From Calendula officinalis (Eukaryota > Streptophyta > Magnoliopsida > Asterales > Asteraceae), in assembly GCA_963853835.1 (NCBI GenBank), contig OY970823.1, forward strand, positions 7,644,001 to 7,708,000: a DNA stretch of 64,000 nt. Reading direction: 5' to 3'. Shown here in pieces: positions 10,999-21,335 of this stretch. Below the pieces are notes generated by a model. It made no database searches, had not been told where the DNA came from, and saw only the letters and a program-made list of their open reading frames with translations. The stretch's first letter is position 1, and each line of letters opens with the position of its first letter. Position numbers and translations under genes: made by a program.

Positions 10999-11163
10999 AT
11001 GATTCACCCGCTTTTGATTTTTGTAATTGTATTAGTTTTAGCACTTGGCATCCTAATTAGTAATCTCCCTCCTGATGTATTGTATCCTTATTTGTTCATG
11101 TATGGGATGATTGTTCTCCCACTGCTGTTTTGTGCACTTCATATTGATATATATGGATTCTAA
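10999..11163 (+). CDS. Small hydrophobic ORF (54 aa) upstream of gag in Copia-1
   Basis: The ATG at 10999 (context caagaATGa) opens 54 codons ending TAA at 11161-11163, 39 bp before the gag start. The protein has two hydrophobic stretches, residues 5-21 (LLIFVIVLVLALGILIS, preceded by MIHP) and about 31-47 (YLFMYGMIVLPLLFCAL), joined by a short polar turn SNLPPDVLYP, so it resembles a two-helix membrane peptide. It is uninterrupted in an element whose pol is decayed. I know of no standard Copia protein of this kind, and such a short frame in AT-rich DNA could be chance; the concentration of hydrophobic residues is partly expected from T-rich codons. Function unknown. Confidence 0.4.
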   Translation: MIHPLLIFVIVLVLALGILISNLPPDVLYPYLFMYGMIVLPLLFCALHIDIYGF

Positions 11164-11202
11164 TTTTTAAATTTGTTTTTGTTCAAAATCTATAGTTTCA
11201 AA

Positions 11203-12270
11203 ATGTCTAGTATTTTAAAGCGTGAGCTAGCTGCACTTGAAGTTACTGGGAAAAACTATTTGCAATGGACCATCGATGTTTTACTAATTCTTGAATCGAT
11301 GGGCATTCATGAAACTATAAATGAAAACAATGAATGCTCATCCCAAGACAAGACAAAGGCACAAGTGTTTCTTCGTAAACACATTGATGACATGTTAAAA
11401 TTTGAATATCTTGATGTCACTGATCCATGTGTTCTTTGGATGTCTTTAAAAGAAAGATTTGATCATCAAAAGGAAGTTATACTTCCAAGTGCCAAAGATG
11501 AATGGCGAAATCTGAGGTTCCAGGACTTTAAAAAAGTAACTGAGTATAACTCTGCTTTGTTCAGAATCTGTTGCCAACTTAAATTTTGTGGGCAAACGAT
11601 TACTGACGAAGATATGTTGGAGAAAACATACTCCACATTCCATGCATCAAACATAAACTTAATGCAACAATATCGATTGCAAAAGTTCAAGAGGTATTCT
11701 GAACTGAATACTTGTCTCCTTGTTGCAGAGCAAAATAATGAGCTCTTAATGAAAAACCATGAATCTCGTCCAACGGGATCAGTAGCAATTCCTGAAGCAA
11801 ATGCTACTAATACTAATGGTCCTAGAAACAATACACGTGGACGAGGACGTGGTCGTGGTTATGGACGAGGCCGTGGGCATTTTAATCGAAATCCAAACCA
11901 TAACAATGGTCGTGGAAAAGGCAATTATTCTAATCGTGGTCGTGGTCGTGTTTATAAAAATAATGATTATAATGCCACTAAAAAGAACAATGTCCAAACA
12001 CAAGATAAGGCCAAAGGGGCAAGGTATGATGCTGGTAAATCAAAGAATGCTGAGAGTTGTTGTTATAGATGTGGTTGCGCGGACCATTGGTCTAGGACAT
12101 GCCGCACACCTGCACATCTATGTGAACTTTATCAAGCTTCCCTCAAAGGAAAGGGAAAAGAAGCAAATCTCGTTGATAATGTTGAAACTAACAACATGGA
12201 ATTCAACATTGATGATATTACCAACCTCAGTACTCTCGATTTCTGCAATGACATGGAAGACATAGATTAA
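11203..12270 (+). CDS. gag: Copia-1 Gag, intact
   Basis: 355 residues from the ATG at 11203 (MSSILKRELAALEV); an in-frame ATG at 11173 would add ten residues, but the later start matches the usual Copia Gag beginning. Residues about 10-190 form the capsid-like UBN2-type region, with the GKNYLQW motif typical of the family. Next comes a basic glycine/arginine-rich RGRGRG tract (about 215-260), then one CCHC zinc knuckle (C-x2-C-x4-H-x4-C, CYRCGCADHWSRTC). Gag forms the cytoplasmic particle that packages element RNA. It ends with its own stop, and pol lies 186 nt or more further on in another frame, so gag and pol are not one polyprotein here. Confidence 0.9.
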   Translation: MSSILKRELAALEVTGKNYLQWTIDVLLILESMGIHETINENNECSSQDKTKAQVFLRKHIDDMLKFEYLDVTDPCVLWMSLKERFDHQKEVILPSAKDEWRNLRFQDFKKVTEYNSALFRICCQLKFCGQTITDEDMLEKTYSTFHASNINLMQQYRLQKFKRYSELNTCLLVAEQNNELLMKNHESRPTGSVAIPEANATNTNGPRNNTRGRGRGRGYGRGRGHFNRNPNHNNGRGKGNYSNRGRGRVYKNNDYNATKKNNVQTQDKAKGARYDAGKSKNAESCCYRCGCADHWSRTCRTPAHLCELYQASLKGKGKEANLVDNVETNNMEFNIDDITNLSTLDFCNDMEDID

Positions 12271-12311
12271 GGAAATCAGTGGTTTGTTGTAGCCTGTTTT
12301 TACTTGCTTTC

Positions 12312-12465
12312 TATCTTATGTGATATATTTCCCTTCAGTAAATGAAGTCTGTCGTATGTAATATATTTCCTTTCAGCAAATAAAGTGTGTCTTATGTAAT
12401 ATATTTCCTTTCAGCAAATGAAGTCTGTCTTATGTAATATATTTCCTTTCAATAAATGAAGTTTC
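12312..12465 (+). repeat. 38-bp tandem repeat between gag and pol, with acceptor-like motif
   Basis: Four units start at about 12312, 12352, 12390 and 12428. Units 2-4 are exactly 38 bp and each reads approximately tcttatgtaatatatttcct followed by ttcagcaaatgaagtctg. Units 1-3 contain a pyrimidine tract ending TTCAG, like a plant 3' splice site; in unit 4 the AG has become AA. It fills the gap between the gag stop and the pol start. Confidence 0.85.
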
Positions 12466-12509
12466 TTTATAATAACCTCATTGTTTGTTTTTCATATGTG
12501 AAGTTCAAT

Positions 12510-15500
12510 ATGAGTTCAAATGGAGCACAACATCAAGGAAATATTGGAGATCTTTTAATAGCAGATAGTGGTACTACACATACTATCTTGAAATCAAAGA
12601 AATACTTCTCCAAAATAAACCCAACAAAGGGTTCAATACGTACTATATCGGGTCCTGTAGACTTGATTGAGGGAACTGGGAAAGCTAATTTCATATTACC
12701 TAATGGTACAAAATTCCAAATAGATAATGCCTTATTTTCTCCAAAGTCAAGCAGAAATCTATTGAGTTTTGGTGATATATATCTTAACGGATATGACACG
12801 CAAACCAAAACAATAGATAATAAGAAATTTATGCTTATTATAAATGACAATCGAGTGTTGGAGAAATTACCAAAATTTGATCCCAATTTACACCATACAT
12901 ATATAAATAAAGTAGAATCAAATATGGTAGTTAAAGAAAAACATTGTGATCCTGGGATATTTAGTTTATGGCATGACAGGTTAGGTCATCCAGGATTAAC
13001 AATGATGCGAAGAATAATTGAGAATACACATGGTCATCCATTGAAGGACCAGAAGTTCCCTCAAACAAGTAATATGAAACCATGTACGTCTTGTTCCCTT
13101 GGAAAATTAATTATAAGACCTTCACCGATGAAAGTTGACAAGGAATCACCTAGATTTCTTGAAAGAATTCAAGGTGATATATGTGGACCAATTCATCCAC
13201 CATATGGACCATTTAGATACTTTATGGTCTTGATAGATGCATCTAGCAAATGGTCTCATGTTTGCCTATTATCATCTCGTAATATGGCATTTGCAAAATT
13301 TCTTGCTCAAATCATTAAACTTAGAGCACATTTCCCTGATTATACAGTCAAAAGAGTAAGACTGGACAATGCTGGTGAATTTACTTCCCAAGCATTCAAT
13401 GACTATTGCATGTCTGTAGGGATTGTTGTTGAACATCCAGTAGCTCATGTACACACACAAAATGGTTTAGCTGAATCATTAATTAAACGTCTACAGCTAA
13501 TAGCTAGACCATTGATAATGCAAACCAAACTTCCTGTTTCCATATGGGGTCATGCAATATTACATGCTGCATCATTAATTCGCATAAGGCCAAGTTCATA
13601 TAATGCATACTCTCCCTTACAACTTGCTTTTGGTCAAGAACCAAATATTACTCATCTTAGAATATTTGGATGTGCTGTATACGTTCCTATTGCACCACCA
13701 CAACGTACAAAGATGGGTCCCCAAAGAAGGTTGGGTATATATGTTGGATATGAGACAAAGTCTATTATAAGATATATTGAACCTTTAACAGGTGATGTTT
13801 TTACAGCACGTCTTGCTGATTGTCAATTCAATGAATCAGTTTTTCCACCATTAGGTGCAGAAACGAAAAACCAAGAAAAGAATGTCTCATGGAATGAACC
13901 TTCTTTGTCATATCTTGATCCTCGCACAAAACAATGTGAAACTGAAGTTCAAAAGATAATGCATTTCCAAGAAATAGCTAATCAATTGCCAGATGCATTT
14001 ACTGATACAAAAAGAGTGACTAAATCATATATACCAGCTGTTAATACTCCAGCTCGAATTGAAATTCCAAATAGGCAATCTGATGATAAATTCACTCAAG
14101 AATCTAAGACACGCTTGAAGCGTGGAAGACCAATTGGTTCAAAGGATAAAAATCCTCGAAAAAGAAAACCAACAGAAAATGCAATTGATCATGAGGAAAG
14201 TGTTCCTGAAGAAACACAAAACAATCCTCCGGTTGAGGAAAGTAATGTTATAGAAAATATTGATGAGAAATTTTCTTATGCTGTCGCATGTGATATTATG
14301 AATGATGATTCTGAACCACAATCTGTTAATGAATGTCAAAATAGACATGATTGGGTTAAATGGAAAGAAGCTATACAAGCTGAACTGAATTCTCTCAACA
14401 AGAGAAAGGTATTTGGACCTATTATTATGACACCTGGAGTTGTGAAACCATTAGGGTATATATGGATTTTTGTTCGAAAGAGAAATGAGAAAGACGAAAT
14501 TGTAAGATACAAAGCTAGACTTGTAGCACAAGGTTTTTCTCAACGACCTGGAATTGATTATGAGGAAACATATTCTCCAGTTATGGATGCAATCACTTTT
14601 AGGTATTTAATCAGCCTTGCAGTCTCTAAAAAGTTAGAGATGCGTCTTATGGATGTTGCTACTGCTTATTTATATGGATCACTTGATAGTGATATATATA
14701 TATATGAAAATTCCTGAAGGATTTAAAATGCCAGAAGCATTGAATACAAAACCTAAAGAAATGTATTCTATTAAACTACAAAGATCTTTATATGGGTTAA
14801 AACAATCTGGACGCATGTGGTATAATCGTTTAAGCGATTACTTGACAAGTAAAGGTTAAAAAAATAATACTATTTGTCCATGCGTATTTATTAAAAGAAC
14901 AACATCTGGATATGTGATCATAGCTGTATATGTTGATGATCTAAACATCATTGGAACGAATAAAGAAATTCTTGAAGTTATTGAACTTTTAAAGAAAGAA
15001 TTTGAAATGAAAGATCTTGGGAAAACCAAGTATTGTCTTGGATTACAAATTGAACATTTGCCTAATGGAATACTTGTACATCAATCGAATTATACAGAAA
15101 AGATCTTGAAGCGTTTCAATATGAACGAAGCCAAATCTTTAAGTACTCCAATGGTTGTTAGATCACTAAATATTGACAAAGATCCATTTCGCCATGCGAA
15201 GAAAATGAGGAGGTTCTTGGTCCAGAAGTACCATACCTTAATGCAATAGGTGCCCTAATGTATCTTACTAATTGTACCAGACCTGACATTTCTTTTGCTG
15301 TAAACTTATTAGCAAGGTTCAGTTCATCACCGACAAAAAGGCATTGGAACGGGATCAAGCACATATTCCGATACCTTCGAGGAACTAGTGACTTAGGATT
15401 ATTTTATCCTAATGATTCAAAACAAGGATTGATTGGTTATGCATATGCAGGGTATTTGTCTGATCCTCATAAAGCAAGATCTCAAACTGGATATGTCTTC

Positions 15501-15926
15501 ATGAATGGAGGTACTGCAATTTCCTGGCGTTCTCAAAAGCAAACACTTGTTGCCACATCTTCAAATCATGCTGAAGTAATAGCACTAAATGAAGCAAGCA
15601 GAGAATGTGCATGGTTAAGATCAATGACGCAACTCATACTAACTTCATGTGGACTGGATAAAGATAAAGTCCCAACTTTAATATATGAAGATAACGCGGC
15701 ATGTGTTAATCAAATGAAAGAAGGATATATCAAGAGTGACAGGACAAAACATATTCCTCCAAAGTTTTTCGAATACACTCAAGAGCTTATAAAGAATCAT
15801 GAAGTTGAGATAAAGTATGTTCAATCCAGTAACAATGCAGCAGATCTTTTCACGAAGGCACTTCCCACTGCAATCTTTAGAAAGCATGTATCGGGTATCG
15901 GAATGCGACATGTGCATAGCATGTGA
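12510..15926 (+). pseudogene. pol: Copia-1 pol (protease-integrase-RT-RNase H), inactivated
   Basis: The reading frame (possible starts 12456 or 12510) shows a protease DSGTT motif at 12564, the GAG-pre-integrase HDRLGHPG and a CxxC pair. The integrase catalytic core follows (GDICGP, RLDNAGEF, QNGLAE), then the reverse transcriptase beginning near 14350, with YVDD at 14929-14940. RNase H follows and ends TKALP...GMRH. Three lesions break it: a frameshift in a TA-rich tract at about 14690-14706, a TAA stop at 14857-14859, and a one-base shift at about 15188-15192. In the RNase H part a residue that is normally aspartate in the YADAGYLSD block reads as tyrosine. Domain order (integrase before RT) proves Copia. 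Protease and integrase remain open. Confidence 0.93.
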
Positions 15927-16037
15927 AGAATAGTGATTACATAAATGAAGGGGAGTAAACTATGCACTGCACTCATTTCCCTTCGCTAAAGTTTTTTCCC
16001 ACTGGGTTTTCTTTAGCAAAGGTTTTTAACGAGGCAG
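15927..16037 (+). other. Copia-1 3' untranslated region, left part
   Basis: Between the pol stop and the nested insertion. It contains catttcccttcgctaaag and gggttttctttagcaaagg, an inverted pair around ctttagc. The region continues after the insertion at 26162-26189, where the polypurine tract aagggggag abuts the 3' LTR. Confidence 0.7.
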
Positions 16038-16042
16038 TAGTA

Positions 16043-18943
16043 TGTAACAACCCAAAAATCAGGAGAAATTTAAAATTTTTTAAAACATTTAATTAATAAA
16101 ATTTCCCCAAGTACAAGTAATGAAAAGGTCCCAACTCAGATAAAAATATAAACCGTCTCATGGTCTTTAATGCGGAAATAAATAAAAAGGTTAAAAATTA
16201 TGTTTGACTCAAAACAAACTTTTAAAAACTCCAAATCCAATAAATAAAGATACAGCCCATCAACCGTTGACCTTCTCTTTGCCCTTACTAGTACCTGAAA
16301 AATGGGGGAGTGATTGGGGTCAGCCACCGCGGAGTGAATAATATCAAAATAAACAAATAAATACAAACAACTCAAGCCACATAAGTGATCCCTAGAGACT
16401 CTACTCAATTCTCAATTACTCAAGTTTATTTTCTCAGATTTTAAATTTATATAGCGCGCTTGTGTGACTTGGGACGAGAGATCAACCTCGACCCGCCTCA
16501 CACAACTCAAGGCTCAACACCTGTACTCTTCGGTGTTGAGTCAAAACGTCTGGCACCAGTACTCTTCGGTGCCAACACAACTCAAGTATATTATGTTTAA
16601 TCTTTTAACTCAAGAACTCAAAACTCAGATAACTCAGGCTCCAGATAACTCAAATCACAGATAACTCAAATAAATCATCCAATCAATACTCAAGCTCAAT
16701 CAACAAGACAATTCACAACACATAGCACAAAATCATGAATCGAAAGTAAGTACAAGTTTATAGCGAGATTACCCACCTCGAATAACCGTAAGCTCCTAAA
16801 TATCCTCGGTACTGAAGAGCGTCTCTAACCGGTCCTAGAAGGTCCTACAATGTACAAGGAAGCTCGGGTTAGGATTAGACTCAAAGGTTGTTTCAGCAGA
16901 ATCTAAACAGCACTCAACACTTTCGCGGGAACGGCTATAACTCTCAAACCGCTCACTAGATATTAATCAAATTTTTACGGTAGTTAAATGACTCAGAGGA
17001 ATACAATTTTACAGAAGACTTCGGAAGCTAGATCCAAACGGAAAAGGCTCAAAACAGGCTCACGAGACAGAATAGCTGAACCGAAAACTATCCAGCGAAG
17101 GTTTACTAAAACAGCAATAACTTTTAAAACGTGAATCAGATTAATGAGCCGTCAGCGTCGTTGGAAAGAGGACTCAGAAACCTAGAGACCAACCCAGGCC
17201 AAAAATCCAAAAACGTATTTTAAGTGTGGTAAAAACAGTCCCGAAGTCAGCAAACAGATTCTGTTAAAATTCAGCATATTAAAATAGAACCCGTTTTAAG
17301 ACCCGACATCAACCCGTCTATTCCCGAGGCACCCGACAGCCCCGAAACTCATTTTTAATTCAGAAACATGTTTATGATTAATCTAGCTCATTATTATATA
17401 ATCTTTTTGGTTTAAGGAACCCAATAAACCCAAGGTTCGGTTTCCGGGTTTTTCGGTGAAAACATCTAGCCATTCATGAAACGGTTTTTACCCAACCCGT
17501 GACCTAAAACACTACTCGATTTGGATACAACTCATGGGTCATGAAATCACGATACTTATAAAGCAATTAGGTTAGATATAACCTGCACGAGTCTAAAACG
17601 GAAAGGAAGAATTACTACCAATATGTCACCCCTTCAGCTCGTGATGGTCTCCCGAGTTCACCATACTTGGCTCGAACACAAGCATCCTACACAACACCAC
17701 TCGATGACGACAATGGGGTCACAGTTCTGCTCGGTCACCGATTGGACCATTGTTAGTTGCTGAACACCACGACTGCACCAACACTCAATTATACACTTGG
17801 TTACACCACATATTAACGATCGGGTATAGAAGGAATGAATAGGTTATATCCAAGAGAGAGAAACATGATAGACTACCGAATAGATTTGCAGTTGGGTTCC
17901 TGATCACGTGAACCTTGTTCAATCACCACGGACACTCCTCGCTTCAAACTCTGCTGATTGAAGACAACACCATCCAGATGGTGAACACAAACCTTGAATC
18001 AGAGATGGAAAACAATTAGACGAGAAAAAAAACACAGAAACAAAAGAGAAATTACCGACGGTTCCCACCATAGCTCGCTCGTCGGAGCTGCTCGACTCCA
18101 GCCCAAAAATTAGTAAGACTTGATAATAACACTTGCACAAAACGTGGACATCAACTCTCGATCGAATGAATTATCAACACAATTTAATGTGTGCAGCTTG
18201 CATCACAATTAAATTGAGCAGCTTGTGCCACAATTAAATTGAGCAGCTTGTTTTTCAACTTGTACACGTCTTCACACCGAAGTATAATAACCCACCGCCA
18301 TATAGCATCTCAAAACTAACGCTTCTAATTTGGTTGCACACTCATGCGCACAGCTGGAAAAAGGAGAACTGAATTGGAGATGCTCAAGATCGCCGAATGA
18401 AACCAGTGGAGGAGCTCTCACGGCTGCAATTCTCTATTGGGGATACTCTCATACAACGGCTGCACTAGGGTAGGGATTAGGGAACAACTTCGATTCTAAC
18501 ACCCCTCCTAGTTAAGCCCATGACTCGGGGCCTCAAGGCCGACATCCACATCTACATGGACTAGCCATCCCTTGACACCAAACAAGCCCAATCTCACCGA
18601 ACACCACTCTAAGTCCTTGGGTTTTTAATAACCGATAAAGGCAATCTGGGTTTCGACCTTGGCCTTCGGCGGCCTTGACTCGATACTCAAACTCTCGGGA
18701 ATTCAAACCTCTAGATAACTAGTTTATTATCGCGTGATAATTAGAGGCATCGCATATAATTAATTAGCATATACTTATTAATGAATACATTTAATGCGTA
18801 CACAAAACGTCATGCATTTAATATATTACTCAATATTACCAAACGTCACATAATTACTGCACAATCAACCCATACTCCATCAAAACGTAATTTAAATTTT
18901 ATTTAAATTATTATTTAATTATCTTAATTTTTAGGACGTTACA
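16043..18943 (-). repeat. LARD-1 3' LTR (left copy)
   Basis: 2901 bp. Notable contents are the two tandem hairpins at 16513-16574 and a triplicated cacaattaaattgagcagcttg block at 18180-18255. Open frames of 90 and 73 codons at 16136-16408 and 17919-18140 recur in the other LTR merely because LTRs are copies; neither shows a recognisable domain. Confidence 0.92.
16513..16574 (-). repeat. Two tandem hairpins with a shared loop in the LARD-1 LTR
   Basis: Hairpin A: arms ctcaacacc (16513-16521) and ggtgttgag (16532-16540), 9 bp perfect. Hairpin B: arms tggcacc (16551-16557) and ggtgcca (16568-16574), 7 bp perfect. Both loops are nGTACTCTTC, that is, nine of ten loop bases are identical while the stems differ. 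The second LTR copy has the pair at 23709-23770, where hairpin B has lost its closing base pair. Confidence 0.8.
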
Positions 18944-18981
18944 ACTCAACTCCACTTAAAATAGACTTCGTCCCCGAAGTC
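18944..18981 (-). promoter_or_regulatory. LARD-1 polypurine tract and adjacent hairpin
   Basis: On the minus strand a purine-rich aagtggagttgagt abuts the start of the 3' LTR, where plus-strand DNA synthesis would be primed. Immediately upstream in the RNA sense is a hairpin: plus-strand arms gacttcg (18964-18970) and cgaagtc (18975-18981) around loop tccc. The equivalent place in LARD-2 and LARD-3 also carries a hairpin with a TCCT or TCCC loop but a different stem. Confidence 0.75.
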
Positions 18982-20830
18982 ATCGCTCGGAAGAAGCTCA
19001 AGATTGCGATGTCGCACTTCAGACTGAGGCTCGCCAACGCCACATCTTTTTAATCGGGAAAACAAGAAAGGGGGTTATGAATAAAATGAAATTACTCAGG
19101 GAAACTACTCGTTCAAAACGAACTCCGGCTTTCGTAATTGCTCATGCAGACCTTTTGTCTCTAGTGGCGCAAGACGATAATACTCAAAAATGGAATGTTC
19201 TCTAAGGAACTTGGTTTATTGCGAAAAGAGTGACGATAATAAGCACTAAGTAATCCACAGTACTCTGCTGGAGGTGTCTTCTTGTTCTCGTAGTCGGACA
19301 CAGTTGCTACACTCTACGTTAACATCGCGTTGAATCTCCGATTCAACTCCACTTGGAGATTTGTTCCGGTTTGGTTTGTGGCGACAGATGATCTCGGCAT
19401 GGTACTTGGTTATTCAGTCCGTGCTAACGGTCACATTCAGCCCTCTCGCAACGATAAAAATAAGTTTTATGGGGAGGAGAAAACAAAATCTTCTCGCACG
19501 GCTCCAACAAATGATTACTCATACATTTATCAACAAATAAAATATTATAATTGACAATCTATATCAATAAGTACCACCTCAAGGTCCTCTACTCTATAGG
19601 ACATTAGTTTGTTTCAAAACAAAATAACAGTTTAGCGGTTCACACCGCTATCAAACAATACACAAACAAGTACATTTTCACAATAAATGTATATATCACA
19701 CATAAACCTCGGACGGTAGGCAACTCATGCCTTTTACTCAAATTGCATATACTCAGAATGCATTTATCTCAAATTTCCACAACTTGCTTTAACTCAATGC
19801 AAGCTATATTACAAATTTAACTCAAATCTCACTTAACAATTTATCACAAGTCGTACGAAATGCCCATTTTCTCACTCTTCGTGATCTCCTCGTGTGATCA
19901 AATTTAATTATCAGACTACTCGAACGGATAATATCTCTTTTAAGCCGCGTTATTAGTTCTCTTGTTAATTCATGTTTAACAATTTCTTGTTAACTCTTTT
20001 TAATACTACTCGCTTAACTCATATTAACGATATTTATCAACGCGATTAATGATTTTATCATTTGGCTTGTTAATTATTTTGTCGCTTTGTTCTCATTTAA
20101 ATTGTCACTCGATCAATTTGACCAAAATTCCACTCATCAGTCTTATTTATTTTATTTTATTTATTATTATTATTATTATTTCTTTAAGTCTTAAACGCTC
20201 CCATTTAATATTTTCTCTTCACTTGGTTAATTAGTCAACTCGATAATTCTCATGCACTTGATTACTCAGCTATTTCCTCGTTCTCTATATAAACTTTCCT
20301 CATTACTTTATATTTTTATTGTTTTCTCGATTTAGAAACTCATAGTATTTTTAATAAAAATTTATTAATTGATACGCTTATGTTTTTTTTTTTTCATTTG
20401 TTCATCTCAATAACTATTCTTGATTTAAAACACAATATTTGATGGCATTCAATTTAATAGTTTAATTTGTCAATCCCCCTAGTTCAAATATAATATTTGC
20501 TCATAATGAAATTTTCTCATTTGGTTTATTTTAATATTTTATTCGCTTAACTTGATTTAGTAGGTTCTTACAACTCGTTAATTTCTCAATACTAAAAAAA
20601 AAAATTCCTCATAATTTTATTATGGTGATCTTCTCATGAACGACTCATTGATAACATTCTCATTACTCAAATTTTATAATTTCTCGTTATTTATTATATG
20701 ATTATTATATATATTTGCCACTTCTCATTTGGCACCATTACTCTCGATTTATGAATTCCTCACCACTTGATAATTATACCATCTCATGAAATTAATTATT
20801 CCCAATTATACTTATATATTCTCTAGTCAC

Positions 20831-20835
<5 letters not shown>

Positions 20836-20897
<62 letters not shown>
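20836..20897. repeat. (TA)n microsatellite
   Basis: About 31 uninterrupted TA units inside the LARD-1 internal region. A site of likely length polymorphism and assembly error. Confidence 0.97.
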
Positions 20898-20900
<3 letters not shown>

Positions 20901-21300
20901 CTCATCACAGTAATTTGCCTCCGAAATTTTCTTGACTGGATTTAATAATTTCTCATAATAACGTGTTTCTCATTTAACTCGATTTGTAATAATTCATAAT
21001 AAATTATCATATTTTATTAAACTCTTGTTATCTCATTATATCCTCATAGGAAAATTTTCTCGATTAATTAATTGCTTGTATAAACTCTGAACATGTATGC
21101 TCATAACAATTATGAATAATACATAACAAAAACTTTCTTTTGGTAATTCTCTTAATTTACTTCTTACAAACTTTAATTTTCACATTTAGCTCGATTTAGT
21201 AATCTCTATTAGCTCAATAATACGAATTTAATAATTCACGACTTTATAATTATTCTCTATTCGCACTCTTAATATTGGTAGTTTTCCCTTTTACCACCAC

Positions 21301-21335
21301 TCAACTCCACTTGGAGAAAACTCGTCCCCGAGTTT
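21301..21335 (-). promoter_or_regulatory. Internal second copy of the polypurine-tract/hairpin module in LARD-1
   Basis: The plus strand reads actcaactccacttgg (from 21299), as at the 3' polypurine tract, then a hairpin with arms aaactcg (21318-21324) and cgagttt (21329-21335) around loop tccc. The pairing is complete although the stem differs from that at 18964-18981. It could act as a central polypurine tract; that is inference. Confidence 0.5.

Noticed and set aside
11779..12265. Long frames overlapping gag in other frames and on the other strand
   Set aside because: Shadow frames of the glycine/arginine-rich and GAT-rich gag sequence.
16136..18140. Two minus-strand frames (90 and 73 codons) preserved in both LARD-1 LTRs
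   Set aside because: Preservation reflects recent LTR duplication, not selection; no recognisable domain and no consistent coding bias.
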